Assembly: GCF_040105385.1 (NCBI RefSeq)
Contig: NZ_JBEDNQ010000008.1
Coordinates: 299,629-363,628 of the forward strand
DNA: 64,000 nucleotides
Source of the DNA: Pseudonocardia nematodicida
GTDB lineage: Bacteria > Actinomycetota > Actinomycetes > Mycobacteriales > Pseudonocardiaceae
Direction of reading: 5' to 3'
The notes beneath the pieces were generated by a model. The model made no database searches, was not told where the DNA came from, and saw nothing but the letters and a program-made list of their open reading frames with translations. Of the stretch, positions 35,009 through 44,290 are shown one piece after another; positions within the stretch are counted from its first letter, which is position 1, and each line of letters begins with the position of its first letter. A program made the translations under genes and the position numbers.

Positions 35009-35338
35009 CTCTCGCCTCCAGACAGTCTGCCAACGGACATCCGCGAATCAACGCTCTGTAACCGTATCCGCTACCGACCCGGCGTCGGAACCGCGCCACG
35101 CTGTGCCTCACACGGTCGCGGTCGAGACCAATCGTCCCGGTGATCCGGTCTGTGACGTGCTGAACGAACCGTAACGCTGTGGGCGGATCCGTTGACTCAC
35201 CCGTCTGAGCGGCGGATAGTCGTCAGCGATGTTCCCCTATTGAGGAGATAGAGCTTTGATTTTCCACAGAAAGGACAGCGATGTGGCACGTCGTGGGGCC
35301 GGCGAGTCAGGGCCCTCCTCGGCCCGGGGAGAGCACTG
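35009..35338. other. 330-base divergent region before the secretion operon
   Basis: Between EspR-like copy 3 (leftward) and the first operon gene (rightward). It contains the operon promoter at 35192-35220 and the start of a short leader frame; the left 180 bases show nothing further that I can support. Confidence 0.5.
35192..35220 (+). promoter_or_regulatory. predicted promoter of the type IV secretion operon
   Basis: TTGACT (35192-35197), 17-base spacer, GATAGT (35215-35220). Transcription would start near 35227, leaving about 110 bases before the ATG at 35339. It is the only good promoter seen ahead of this 21-kb gene run. Confidence 0.55.
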
Positions 35339-35373
35339 ATGCCGGTCCGGTCTCGCCCTGCCGCCACGGGTAG
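35281..35373 (+). CDS. possible 30-residue leader peptide
   Basis: ATG 35281 follows AAAGGA at good spacing and opens a 30-codon frame (MWHVVGPASQGPPRPGESTD...) ending at TAG 35371-35373. It overlaps the start of the next gene in another frame, so its translation could couple to it. Gly/Pro-rich and without similarity I know; it may be chance. Confidence 0.28.
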   Translation: MWHVVGPASQGPPRPGESTDAGPVSPCRHG

Positions 35374-36283
35374 TTCGCCGAGGTGGCGCACCGCACCTGG
35401 TCTCGGCGCCGCCCAACCCGAAGAGGCTGCGCCCGAACCATCCGAAACGGTGGAGCCCGCTCGAGCCGCCAACGCCGTACCCCCAGCGCCAAGTGAGGAG
35501 CCGCCCCAGCGCGCCGAGCGCCGGGCTCGACTCAGCCCGCTGCAACCGCGGCCGCTACGTGACCGGGTCGCCGCGGCCAACGCGGTCGCAGAGCCGGTAG
35601 CGCCGGCCGAACAGCCGTCGATCCCCGACCCGGCCCTGGTCGAGCAGCAGCCCGAGCACGAACTCGCCGCGCCCCAGCTCCCGCTCGATACCGCGCTGCC
35701 CCGCGCCGACGTGCGAACTGAACCCCAGCTACAGACGGCACACCTGCCGCGGGCCACGGTCGCCCGCTACGCCCCCGCGCAGGAGTCGTTCACGCGTTCG
35801 GTCCGGTCGTTGGAGCCGATCACGGATCTGGAGGCGGCCAGCTTCGCCGGCCGGTTCGCCGCGGACTTCCAGTCCTTCGACGAGGACAACCTGACCCGAC
35901 GGGCAGAGGTGCTGCGCACCCTGCTCGCCGACCCCCAGGCCTGCACCTGGGGGTGGTCGGGCGCGGCCAGGCAGCGCGCCGACTCTCCACTGCCGGGCCG
36001 CCTTCACCGGGTCTCGGACACCGTGGTGTTCGTCGAGGTCGTCGTACGAGCGACGACCTACGCGCGCGCCTGCCCGCCGCCCGACGAACCAACCCGGCAC
36101 GCCGCGGGCGAGCAGCGCGACCCGGTCGGCCTGCTCGGCCCGTCGTGCGCGCCCTCCGACGCCGATCCCGGTTGGACCGCGGTCGCGGCGAACTGGGTGC
36201 GCATGACCGTGCCGATCACCCGGCACCTCGACGACGGCCGGCTGGTCGTCGACCCCCACCTGGTTCCCGACCAGTCCTCCTGA
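35339..36283 (+). CDS. conjugation-operon protein of unknown function, 314 aa
   Basis: The first 120 residues are Pro/Ala/Glu-rich and likely disordered. From about 145 a folded domain begins (YAPAQESFTRSVRSLEPITD, then AASFAGRFAADFQSFDEDNL and TRRAEVLRTLLADP), reminiscent of the NTF2-like repeats in TcpC/VirB8-type conjugation proteins, which often start with an AxxFaxxYlsyd pattern. No membrane segment is present, unlike TcpC itself. First gene of the operon, 22 bases before the MinD-like gene. The NTF2 resemblance is weak. Confidence 0.6.
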   Translation: MPVRSRPAATGSSPRWRTAPGLGAAQPEEAAPEPSETVEPARAANAVPPAPSEEPPQRAERRARLSPLQPRPLRDRVAAANAVAEPVAPAEQPSIPDPALVEQQPEHELAAPQLPLDTALPRADVRTEPQLQTAHLPRATVARYAPAQESFTRSVRSLEPITDLEAASFAGRFAADFQSFDEDNLTRRAEVLRTLLADPQACTWGWSGAARQRADSPLPGRLHRVSDTVVFVEVVVRATTYARACPPPDEPTRHAAGEQRDPVGLLGPSCAPSDADPGWTAVAANWVRMTVPITRHLDDGRLVVDPHLVPDQSS

Positions 36284-36305
36284 CCCCCACCAGAGGTAGC
36301 CGCTC

Positions 36306-37655
36306 ATGTCCTCGACGAACCACACCGACCGCCCCGCCGCAGACCAGCCCCCGTCCTGGCTCACCGGCGCCGGAACGGCCTGGGCCACCCCCTCATCCGG
36401 CCACGACGGCGCCGAGGCCCCGCCCCGGCGAAGCCCGGACACCTCGACCATCCCCGCCCCGACCGACTCGCCGCAGCCACGCCCAACACCGGCGCCGGCG
36501 CCGGTAGAGAGCAACGCCGAGCCGGCGTCTGCACTGGGCGAACGACCCGATGCGCAAGTGGCGGCAGCCACCGAGGCCGAGCGACCCGCGCCGCCGGCAC
36601 CTCAGGAGAGCCCCAACGGCGCGCGGCCGTCGAGTCCGACGGGCCCGGCGGATCCGCGGCCTTTCGGTCCGCAGTGGAACGACGAGACTGGGGTGCTGTC
36701 CAACGCGGTCCGGGTCCGGCGGTCTCGACCCAAGCAGGGCTGGCGGGCAGCGGTCTACGCGCTCAGCGGTGGCCGCTGGAACCCGGGGCTCTCCGAAGCC
36801 GAGGCGCGGCTGCGCGATCAGCTGCAGAAGATCCGCACCCCGCTGGCGGGCCCACACAGCGTGGTCGTGGGCTCGATTAAGGGCGGCATCGGCAAGACCA
36901 CCGTGTCCTCGCTGCTCGGGCTCGCACTGGCCGAGTCCCGCGGGGACCGCGTCATCGCGATCGACGCCAACCCCGACGCCGGGACCCTCGGCGACCGTCT
37001 GGTCGGCGAGGAGCAGGCCTCGAAGACCACGGTGCGCGACCTACTCGATGCTCTTCCCGACATCCGGTCCTCGACCCAGCTGGCCGGCTACACCCACCTG
37101 GCCGGTCGGCTGCAGGTGCTGACCTCGGAGCAGGAGCCGGAGCTGTCGGAGATGTTCTCCGACGCCGACTACGAGCACGCGCTGCGGCTGCTGGCCCGCT
37201 TCTACGAGGCCATCATCACCGATTCCGGCACCGGGATCATGCACTCGGCTATGCAGGGCAGCCTGCGCCACGCCGACTCGCTGGTCATCGTGGGCGCCCC
37301 GACCCAGGACGGCGCCTCGCGCGCGGCGAAGACGTTCCGCTGGCTTGCCACCAACGGCTACCAGCGCCTGGCTGCCGACGCCGTGGTGGTCCTGTCCTAC
37401 GACCGGCACAGCCCCGATGTGAACGACACCGTGATCAGGGATTTCTTCCGCGAGCGGTGCCGCGCGGTGGTCGAGCTGCCCCCGGACCCGCACCTGCAAG
37501 CCGGCGGGATCATCGACTTCGACGCGCTGTCCCCGGCCGCGCGTGACGCCGCGCTCGAGCTGGCCGCGACCGTGGCCGAGGGCTTCCAGGGCCGGCCCAC
37601 GTTCGGGTTGGCCTCGCACGGCTTCCGCTCCCGCCCGCCTGGGGCACGACCGTGA
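36306..37655 (+). CDS. MinD/ParA-like ATPase with proline-rich N-terminus
   Basis: A 449-residue protein. Residues 1-120 are Pro/Ala-rich; about 180-430 form a MinD/ParA domain with deviant Walker A KGGIGKTT (192-199), AIDANPDAGTLGDRL as switch I region and IITDSGTGIMHS as the Walker B/switch II region. Such proteins position other complexes in the cell; mycobacterial EspI is built similarly. Here it may place the transfer apparatus or element DNA. Its stop overlaps the GTG of the GH16-like gene. Confidence 0.82.
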   Translation: MSSTNHTDRPAADQPPSWLTGAGTAWATPSSGHDGAEAPPRRSPDTSTIPAPTDSPQPRPTPAPAPVESNAEPASALGERPDAQVAAATEAERPAPPAPQESPNGARPSSPTGPADPRPFGPQWNDETGVLSNAVRVRRSRPKQGWRAAVYALSGGRWNPGLSEAEARLRDQLQKIRTPLAGPHSVVVGSIKGGIGKTTVSSLLGLALAESRGDRVIAIDANPDAGTLGDRLVGEEQASKTTVRDLLDALPDIRSSTQLAGYTHLAGRLQVLTSEQEPELSEMFSDADYEHALRLLARFYEAIITDSGTGIMHSAMQGSLRHADSLVIVGAPTQDGASRAAKTFRWLATNGYQRLAADAVVVLSYDRHSPDVNDTVIRDFFRERCRAVVELPPDPHLQAGGIIDFDALSPAARDAALELAATVAEGFQGRPTFGLASHGFRSRPPGARP

Positions 37656-38821
37656 GCTCCTCCTTGCTCGCCGGCGCCGCTCTCGTGCTGACGACGTCGC
37701 TGGCCGCGACCGGTCTGAGCCCCGCCGCGGTCCAGCCCGACGTCGCGTGTGGATGGCGGATCACCGCGGTGCACGTGCTCGCCGAGCTCACCGGCGACGA
37801 CTCCGAACGCGCCGAGACACTGCGCGAGGCGCTGCTCAGCGTCGGTGCGAACCGCGCCGGGTTCGTGCCCGACTCCTGCTACCAGACCGGATCCAGCGGC
37901 AGCGGCAGCGGCAGCGGATCAGGGTCGATTGGCTCGGGCTCGGGCTCGGGCTCGGGCAGCACGGGATCTGATCCTGAGCCCGATGAGGGGGGCGACGGCA
38001 CACCGTCGGGCTCGGGCGGGAGCTCCGGTGCGGTCTCGGGCGGGGACGACAGCCTGGCCACCGCGGGGGACACCTTCGGCTGGGGTGAGCCCGACGTCGT
38101 CGACAACTTCGACGACGGCCTGAGCGGCTGGAACATGTACGACGGTCCCGGGCACGCCGGCAACGGTGTCCGCTCCCCCGATGCGGCTTCGGTCTCCGAC
38201 GGGGTCCTGACCATCAACGGCACGGGTGATGGCACCACGGCTGGGATGGCGTGGAGCCAGTATTCCCAGCAGTACGGCCGCTGGGAGGTCCAGATGCGGG
38301 CCCCGGTCGGCGACCCGGCCTACAACGCACTCGCGCTGCTGTGGCCGACCGCGGAGAACTTCCCGGTCGGCGGCGAGGTCGACTTCGCCGAGATCATGGA
38401 TTCCGACCGCAACAAGGTCGAGCTGTTCCTGCACTACGGCGAGGACAACAGCCAGGTCCACGGCGAGGTCGAGGTCGACGCGACCGCCTGGCAGAACTAC
38501 GCCGTCGAATGGACCCCCGAGGGCATCACCGCGTTCCTCAACGGTGAGGAGTGGTGGAAGACCACCGACACCTCGATCCTGCCGCCCGGCCCGATGCACC
38601 TGTGCCTGCAGCTCGACTGGTTCCCCGGCAATGGCGGCGGCGACAGCGGCGAAGTGAGCTACGCGTGGGTCAAGCAGTGGTCCTACGACGGCGACGGATC
38701 CTCCACCGACTCCGAGGCCAGCGAAGGCTCGGGCGACGAGGACTCCAGCACCACCATCACCGATGAGATCAACGGCGCGTCCGCGCGCATCTTCGGCGGC
38801 CTGATGCAACGCCTCTGGTGA
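37652..38821 (+). CDS. secreted GH16-family glycoside hydrolase-like protein
   Basis: A 389-residue exported protein. Signal peptide 1-27 (LLAGAALVLTTSLAATGLSPA), a small Cys-paired domain to about 77, a Gly-Ser linker with regular SG repeats (80-105), then a concanavalin-like GH16 domain about 145-350. The GH16 catalytic signature ExDxxE is E242-V-D244-F-A-E247, with both Glu and the Asp kept. It should cut beta-1,3/1,4-glucan-like or galactan chains. In a conjugation operon this is unusual; cell-surface glycan opening is my inference. The GTG start overlaps the previous stop. Confidence 0.82.
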   Translation: MSSSLLAGAALVLTTSLAATGLSPAAVQPDVACGWRITAVHVLAELTGDDSERAETLREALLSVGANRAGFVPDSCYQTGSSGSGSGSGSGSIGSGSGSGSGSTGSDPEPDEGGDGTPSGSGGSSGAVSGGDDSLATAGDTFGWGEPDVVDNFDDGLSGWNMYDGPGHAGNGVRSPDAASVSDGVLTINGTGDGTTAGMAWSQYSQQYGRWEVQMRAPVGDPAYNALALLWPTAENFPVGGEVDFAEIMDSDRNKVELFLHYGEDNSQVHGEVEVDATAWQNYAVEWTPEGITAFLNGEEWWKTTDTSILPPGPMHLCLQLDWFPGNGGGDSGEVSYAWVKQWSYDGDGSSTDSEASEGSGDEDSSTTITDEINGASARIFGGLMQRLW

Positions 38822-38869
38822 CCGCCCCGCCCTCTTCGTCGCCGTCCTCTCTGCCCCCGGAGCCTCATC

Positions 38870-41107
38870 ATGCCTCGATCGCCCCGGCCCTCCTGGGCCG
38901 CTCACCTGCCACGCCGATCACACGCCGCCGTCGCGCGCCGCTCGACGGTCGCGGTGCTGACCGCGGGCGCGCTGCTCGGCGCGACCGCGTTCACGCTGTC
39001 CCCGCTGCCCGCCGAGCTCGGCCTGGCCGCCGAGTCGTGCAACGAGGGCAAGTCGATGCGTGCGCTCGCCGCCGCCCAGGAGACCCGCACCCAGACCCGC
39101 GCTCTGCTCGCCGACCTGACAGTGAGCAACGACCCCCGGGCCCAGGGCCTGGCTCGCGAGATCGCCGGGCTCGGGTTCACCCCGGCCACCCAGCCGGCCG
39201 GGTGGCGGCAGAAGGCCGTCGACGTCTCCGATCAGCTCAACCACCTCGCCACCGAGGACCCGCAGGTCCGCGAGGTCGCCGCCCGCCTGGCTCGGGCCGG
39301 GTTCGGCCCGACCCCGGCCGACCTTCTGCCCAAGGAACCCCCGCCGGACCGTGGTGGGCTCGGTGACCTGGGCGAGTCCCTCGGCGGGGCCGCCGAGTCC
39401 GCGGTCGGAGCGGTCACCTCCGCCGGTGACGCGGTCGCCGAGGCCACCAAGCCCGAGCCGGCAGCCCACAGCTCCGGGTCCGGCTCGGGCCCGGCCGCGG
39501 CGAACCCGGCCCGCCAGGCCGAGCCGCCGCTGCCCGAGACCTGCATCGACCAGGCCGAGGCCACCGCCGCCCCCGCGGCCGCGAGCCCGCCCGCCCCGGC
39601 AGCACCCGCTCCCGCTCCGGCGGCGCCTGCGCCCGCGGTTCAACAGCCCGAAGAGCCCGACGCCTCCGACGATGACGACGCGTCGGAGCCCGAGGCCGAC
39701 AGCGATCCCGGCACCGACGAGGAGGGCGCGGGGTCACAGGACACCGGCCCGACCGAGACCACCGAGGAGCCCGAGGCCGACGAGCCGGCGGACGCTGACC
39801 AGTCGGAGGCCGCCGAGCAGCCAGAGACCGACGGGTCGAGTCGGGATGCGGCCGGCTCCGGGGACCGCTCGGCCGACGCCGACGCGGCGGAGACCGGGTC
39901 TGCCAACAGCACGTCCCGGACGCAGAACTCTGACTCGACGTCGAGCTCGGGCAGCGGCCCCGGGTCTGTCGAGGACCTGGAGAAGGCCCGGATCGCGATC
40001 GAGCTGGTCGGCGAGCTGATGCAGGCCCTGGGCGCGAGCTCGGACACCGATGCCGAGAGCGTGCGCGACTCGGTGCTCCAAGTCCTCGACCGCAACCAGC
40101 TCACCAAGCTCGGTGTCTCCCCGGCCGACCTGCGCCGCCTCGAAAACCTTGAGTCGACCCCCAGCACCAGCCGCGACTCGGACACCAACCGCGACACCAC
40201 CAGCTCCGACGACCGCTCCTCGAACAGCAGCGACCGCGACACCACCACCGACACCGACGACATCGACCAGGACACCCCCGGCTCCGGCAGCGGATCGGCG
40301 CCGGGTGGCTCGAACGACGACGCCGACTCGACCGTCAGCACTCCGGAGAGCAGGTCGGGGGGTGCGGACCAGACCGCGTCGGATGACGGGTGGGAGGCCG
40401 GCGCCGAGCGGCTGGCCGAGCAGGTCGCCGAGGCGGCCACCGAGGACCCGCTGGCAGCGGAGCTGGCCGAGCGGCTCGATGCCGCCGGCATCGGCACAGG
40501 CACCGCCAGCGGGACCGGTAACGCCGAGCCGGCCACCGACGACTCCTCCGATGAGGACACCGGCTCCGGCAGCGGATCGCCTTCGGGCGGAGAGCAGACC
40601 GGCTACGAGCCCGGCGAACCCATCCAGCGCGGCGGCTCCGACGACACCGCCAGCGGCGACGATCAGGACGCAGCCGAACAGCCAGGCGACGACGAGCAGA
40701 GCGACGCCGGCCAGGGGGCTTCGGGCAAGACACCCGAGCAGAGCGGCCCGGGCGACGAAGCGGAACAGTCGCCGTCGGCCTCTGACGACGACGCAGACGA
40801 GGGTGAGCAGCCGCGCGATCCCGAAGGTGCGGCGGCGCCGGTAGAGAGCACCGGCGGTGGCCGGATCGACGCGGCGACCTGGGACCGGCTCGCCGAGTGC
40901 GAGTCCGGCGGTGACTGGTCGATCAACACCGGCAACGGCTACCACGGCGGGCTGCAGTTCGCGCCTGCCACCTGGCAGGGCTTCGGCGGTGAGGGCAGCG
41001 CGCACCAGGCCAGTCGCGAGGAGCAGATCGCCGTCGCCGAGCGGGTCCAGGCCGAACAGGGCTGGAACGCCTGGCCGGCGTGCAGCTCGAAGCTGGGGCT
41101 GCGCTGA
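38870..41107 (+). CDS. Rpf-domain peptidoglycan hydrolase with long acidic stalk
   Basis: A 745-residue exported protein. Signal peptide within 1-52, a helical domain to about 160, then 500 residues rich in Asp, Ser, Glu, Thr and Pro, and a C-terminal resuscitation-promoting-factor domain from about 668. That domain has WDRLAECESGG with catalytic Glu678, GYHGGLQFAPATWQGFGG and the closing WPACSSKLGLR. Rpf domains are lysozyme-like and cut glycan strands. The acidic stalk probably spans the wall. In the secretion operon it is the likely wall-opening enzyme for the transfer channel, taking the place VirB1 has elsewhere. Confidence 0.88.
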   Translation: MPRSPRPSWAAHLPRRSHAAVARRSTVAVLTAGALLGATAFTLSPLPAELGLAAESCNEGKSMRALAAAQETRTQTRALLADLTVSNDPRAQGLAREIAGLGFTPATQPAGWRQKAVDVSDQLNHLATEDPQVREVAARLARAGFGPTPADLLPKEPPPDRGGLGDLGESLGGAAESAVGAVTSAGDAVAEATKPEPAAHSSGSGSGPAAANPARQAEPPLPETCIDQAEATAAPAAASPPAPAAPAPAPAAPAPAVQQPEEPDASDDDDASEPEADSDPGTDEEGAGSQDTGPTETTEEPEADEPADADQSEAAEQPETDGSSRDAAGSGDRSADADAAETGSANSTSRTQNSDSTSSSGSGPGSVEDLEKARIAIELVGELMQALGASSDTDAESVRDSVLQVLDRNQLTKLGVSPADLRRLENLESTPSTSRDSDTNRDTTSSDDRSSNSSDRDTTTDTDDIDQDTPGSGSGSAPGGSNDDADSTVSTPESRSGGADQTASDDGWEAGAERLAEQVAEAATEDPLAAELAERLDAAGIGTGTASGTGNAEPATDDSSDEDTGSGSGSPSGGEQTGYEPGEPIQRGGSDDTASGDDQDAAEQPGDDEQSDAGQGASGKTPEQSGPGDEAEQSPSASDDDADEGEQPRDPEGAAAPVESTGGGRIDAATWDRLAECESGGDWSINTGNGYHGGLQFAPATWQGFGGEGSAHQASREEQIAVAERVQAEQGWNAWPACSSKLGLR

Positions 41108-41112
41108 TCGCG

Positions 41113-42060
41113 ATGGACATCAGGAAGTGGAGCGCGGCGTCGGTGACCACGGTGCTCACCGTGGCCATGACGTGCGCGCTCTGGACCACCGGCGCCCCGC
41201 AGGGCAGCCGGGTGGTGGGGCTCGGGTCGGTCGCGCCGTGGGGGCCGGCCGACCCGAGGTCCCCCAGCCTCCAGCCACCGGTGCGCGGGCAGGCCGGCCC
41301 GATCGTCGGCGGCCTGTCCTCCTCCTCGGTCGGAGTGCTCGTCGTCGACGGCGGCCGGCACCGCTGCTCGGCCACCGTGATCGCCTCGGACTCCCGGCGG
41401 CTGCTGGCCACCGCCGCGCACTGCGTGTGGCTCGAAGGCGACTGGCGCGTCGACGGCGCGTTCTTCATCCCCGGCTTCGCCGCCGGCGAAGAGCCCTACG
41501 GGCGCTGGAGCGTCGACACCGCATACGTCTCCCCCGCCTGGCAGGACGCGAACTCCCCGATCTCCGACGTCGCGGCCAACCTCGACTACGCCTTCGTCTC
41601 GCTTCTGCCCCGCGACGGGGTGCTACCCGAGCAGGTCCTCGGCGCCCAGGGCATCCGCTTCACCGATCCGGCCGCCGGCGAAGCGGCCGCGCTGGGCTAT
41701 CCCGCCGCCGGTGTCTACGACGGCGGCTCGCTGCGCGGCTGCACCGGCCCGGCCGCGATCGAGCCCTTCGCCCGCACCCCCGAGCTGCCCGGCGAGATCC
41801 TCGCGCTGGACTGCGACATGACCCAGGGCGCCTCCGGTGGGCCCTGGCTGGCCGGCCCCGACGCCTCGAGCGGGCGCGGGCAGGTGATCGGGGTGGTCTC
41901 CGGCGGCGATGACACCGCCCTGGTCTCCCCGCGCTTCGGGCCCGAGGTCGAGCAGGTCTATGCCGCCGCCGACACCGCCGCCCAGGCCACCGACCCGTCG
42001 CCCGGCCGGGCCGCAGATCCGATGTCTGCCCAGATCGCTCCACGAGGAGGCAGCAGCTGA
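41113..42060 (+). CDS. secreted trypsin-like (S1) serine protease
   Basis: A 315-residue exported protease. N-terminal signal segment SVTTVLTVAMTCALWTTG, then a chymotrypsin fold with the full triad: His103 (TAAHC), Asp158 (LDYAF) and Ser241 (QGASGGPW). I use ATG 41113, five bases after the Rpf stop, rather than GTG 41080. Streptogrisin-like and V8-like proteases share this pattern. It may mature or trim other exported proteins of the operon. Confidence 0.85.
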   Translation: MDIRKWSAASVTTVLTVAMTCALWTTGAPQGSRVVGLGSVAPWGPADPRSPSLQPPVRGQAGPIVGGLSSSSVGVLVVDGGRHRCSATVIASDSRRLLATAAHCVWLEGDWRVDGAFFIPGFAAGEEPYGRWSVDTAYVSPAWQDANSPISDVAANLDYAFVSLLPRDGVLPEQVLGAQGIRFTDPAAGEAAALGYPAAGVYDGGSLRGCTGPAAIEPFARTPELPGEILALDCDMTQGASGGPWLAGPDASSGRGQVIGVVSGGDDTALVSPRFGPEVEQVYAAADTAAQATDPSPGRAADPMSAQIAPRGGSS

Positions 42061-43085
42061 TGACCACCGCCGAACAGAACCGGGCCGGACCACCCCGGCC
42101 GCCGCGCACACCGTTCGAGCTCAACCACCACCTCGGCGCGGCGGCCCGCTCGCAGGCACCAGAGCTCGAGGCGGTCGACAACGAGGCCATCGTCGACGCC
42201 ACCTCCGCGGCCGCGGCCGCCGGCGGACCCGGCGCCGACCCAGCCGAGACGGCCGCCGAGCTCGGCGCCGCCGCCGAGGCGACTCAGGAGCGGGTACGCA
42301 CCGAGTTCCCCGAGACCCGGCCGGTGTCGTGGGCGGCGTTCGGCGCCCTGATCCCGGTGCTGGCCGGATCCGCCGGCGCCGGCGCCTCAGCCGTGGCGAC
42401 CGCGATCACCGACGCGCTGCAGGCCGATCAGCGCTGCGCACTGCTCATCGACGCCGACGACCCCGCCCGCTCCGGCCTGGCCTGTGCCTCCTCCCAGGAA
42501 GGACCCTGGCTACGCCGGGTCAACGACCAGATCGCGGTGCGCTACAGCTGGCGCGACAACGCCCTGGTCGCCCGGGTGGAGACCCCGCTGCCCACGATCA
42601 CACCGGGGATGGTGCCGGTCCCTCCGGACTGGCTGCCCGACCCGGCGCCGGACCCCCTGCACACCACCGTGGTCGACCTCGGCCACGGCGGCTGGCGCGC
42701 CGGCGCCACCCCGATCTACGGAGCCGGGAGCTGGCTGCGCCGAGGCCTGCCCGCACCCCGCCCGATCCTGGTCGTGCGCGCCACCCGCCCCTCGCTCCGC
42801 CAGGCCGAACAGCTCCTGGCCCGCCTCGAGCCCTGGGTGCGCCGCGGCGTGGCGACACCGGCGTATCAGCTGGTGGTCAACGGGACCCGCAAGTGGCCCG
42901 CCGGGGTCGCCGGCGCCGCCGGGCCGCGGATCGCGGCCCTGCTCGACGACGCGCTGTTCGTCCCCCACGACCGCGGCTGGGAGGTCGCCGGAGTCACCGA
43001 CGACCCCAGTCCGAGCCGCGCCGTAGACGCCTTGCGGCCCCTGCTCGCCTCATGGGGCCTGGTCACGTCCCCACGACGCCGCTGA
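42060..43085 (+). CDS. MinD/ParA-like protein with a degenerate P-loop
   Basis: A 341-residue protein. From about residue 95 it reads as a MinD-type fold: ALIPVLAGSAGAGASAVATAI in the P-loop position, CALLIDADDPARSG as the A' strand, and HTTVVDLGHGG as the B strand. The P-loop lacks the lysine of GKT/S, so ATP hydrolysis is doubtful. It may pair with the intact MinD-like protein at 36306. ATG overlaps the protease stop by one base (TGATG). Confidence 0.62.
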   Translation: MTTAEQNRAGPPRPPRTPFELNHHLGAAARSQAPELEAVDNEAIVDATSAAAAAGGPGADPAETAAELGAAAEATQERVRTEFPETRPVSWAAFGALIPVLAGSAGAGASAVATAITDALQADQRCALLIDADDPARSGLACASSQEGPWLRRVNDQIAVRYSWRDNALVARVETPLPTITPGMVPVPPDWLPDPAPDPLHTTVVDLGHGGWRAGATPIYGAGSWLRRGLPAPRPILVVRATRPSLRQAEQLLARLEPWVRRGVATPAYQLVVNGTRKWPAGVAGAAGPRIAALLDDALFVPHDRGWEVAGVTDDPSPSRAVDALRPLLASWGLVTSPRRR

Positions 43086-43133
43086 CCACACCCCACCGCC
43101 CGCCCACCCCCACCACCTGCGGAGGCACCGCTC

Positions 43134-43442
43134 ATGTCCGTCCCCCACCTGCTCTATGACCACCTTGCCCAGCTCTCGCAGGCCATCCCGAACCCGGACC
43201 CGGTCGCCCCGCCGGGCTCCGGCGCGATCGAGCAGGTCGTCGGGTACGTGCGCTGGATCGCCGGGCTGTCGATCCTGGGCCTGTTCTTCGGCGGCATCGT
43301 CGCCGCAACCGCCGGCCGGTTGTGGGATCACCACGGCTCCGGGCGCCTCGGTGCCCGGATGATCGTCGGTAGCCTCGCTCTGGCCCTGCTGTTCGGTCTC
43401 GGCTACACCCTGGTCAGCCAGTTCGCGGCCTCGACGGCGTGA
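43134..43442 (+). CDS. small two-helix membrane protein, VirB2/TrbC-like
   Basis: A 102-residue protein with two membrane helices (WIAGLSILGLFFGGIVAATAG and MIVGSLALALLFGLGYTLV) and a short N-terminal tail. Size, plan and place ahead of the VirB8- and VirB6-like genes fit a VirB2/pilin-type or Gram-positive equivalent component. No clear signal peptide cleavage site. GTG/ATG of the next gene overlaps its stop. Confidence 0.65.
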   Translation: MSVPHLLYDHLAQLSQAIPNPDPVAPPGSGAIEQVVGYVRWIAGLSILGLFFGGIVAATAGRLWDHHGSGRLGARMIVGSLALALLFGLGYTLVSQFAASTA

Positions 43443-44290
43443 TGGCCCGCCCGATGACCCCGGGACACGACCGGGCCGGCGGCCCCGGGGGACGGCGGCG
43501 CGCGCTGCTCATCCTCACCGGCGCCGCCCTACTGGTGCTGGCGCTGCTGGTCGGCGTCATCGTGTCCCTGACCAGCATGTTCACCGGCGACGACCCGCCC
43601 AACCCCGACGCGTCCGAGACGTCGGCAGCGGCACCCGCTCCAGACGGAGCGAGCGTCGGCAACGGTCCGCAGGCCGAGGCCGCGCTCGCGGGCAGCGCGA
43701 TGCTCGACCTTCCAGTCGAAGCGGCCTCACCGCGCACGCTGAGCACCCGCACCGCCGGGCCCCCGATCGCACTGCCCGAGCCCTCCGAGGTCGTGGGCAC
43801 CGTGGTCGCCGCCGGGTTCGACAGCAGCGAAGAGGGCGCGCTGGCGCAGCTGGTCGAGCTGACCAAGGTCGGCCTGAGCGGTGGGGACCCGCAGACCTGG
43901 GCCGGCGCCTACGCCTCGATCGCCGAGGCCGGCGCGGCCCCGGCCGAGCAGACCCGGGTGTATCGCGACCTGGTCGACCTGCGCCGCGGAGCGAACATGC
44001 GCCAGAGCGGCCCGCTGCGCGCGGGCATGACGATGTCGTGGACCCCGACCAGCGCGATGATCAAGGGCAGCACCGACGACGGCACCTACACCGTGGCCTG
44101 CGTACTCGGCGAGTTCGTCGCCGACAACAACGGCCGCGTCATCAACGCCGGGTGGGGCAACTGCCTGCCGATGCGTCGCGTGGACGACCAGTGGCGCGTC
44201 GCCTCCGGCCCCACCGCGGCCCCCGCGCCCTCGGCGTGGCCGGGCAGCGACGAAGCCGTCGCGGCCGGCTGGCGGGAGATCCAGCGATGA
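43439..44290 (+). CDS. membrane-anchored VirB8/TcpC-like conjugation protein
   Basis: A 283-residue single-pass protein: basic cytoplasmic start, helix LLILTGAALLVLALLVGVIVSL (about 22-43), then an outer domain rich in beta strands. The layout of one N-terminal helix plus one globular domain is that of VirB8/TcpC proteins in Gram-positive systems, which form the channel scaffold. No sequence motif confirms it. GTG 43439 or ATG 43442 may be used; both overlap the previous stop. Confidence 0.62.
   Translation: MMARPMTPGHDRAGGPGGRRRALLILTGAALLVLALLVGVIVSLTSMFTGDDPPNPDASETSAAAPAPDGASVGNGPQAEAALAGSAMLDLPVEAASPRTLSTRTAGPPIALPEPSEVVGTVVAAGFDSSEEGALAQLVELTKVGLSGGDPQTWAGAYASIAEAGAAPAEQTRVYRDLVDLRRGANMRQSGPLRAGMTMSWTPTSAMIKGSTDDGTYTVACVLGEFVADNNGRVINAGWGNCLPMRRVDDQWRVASGPTAAPAPSAWPGSDEAVAAGWREIQR

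Noticed and set aside
37870..37970. Short tandem GGCAGC/GGCTCG units as a DNA repeat array
   Set aside because: They encode the Gly-Ser linker of the GH16-like protein; the repetition is at protein level.
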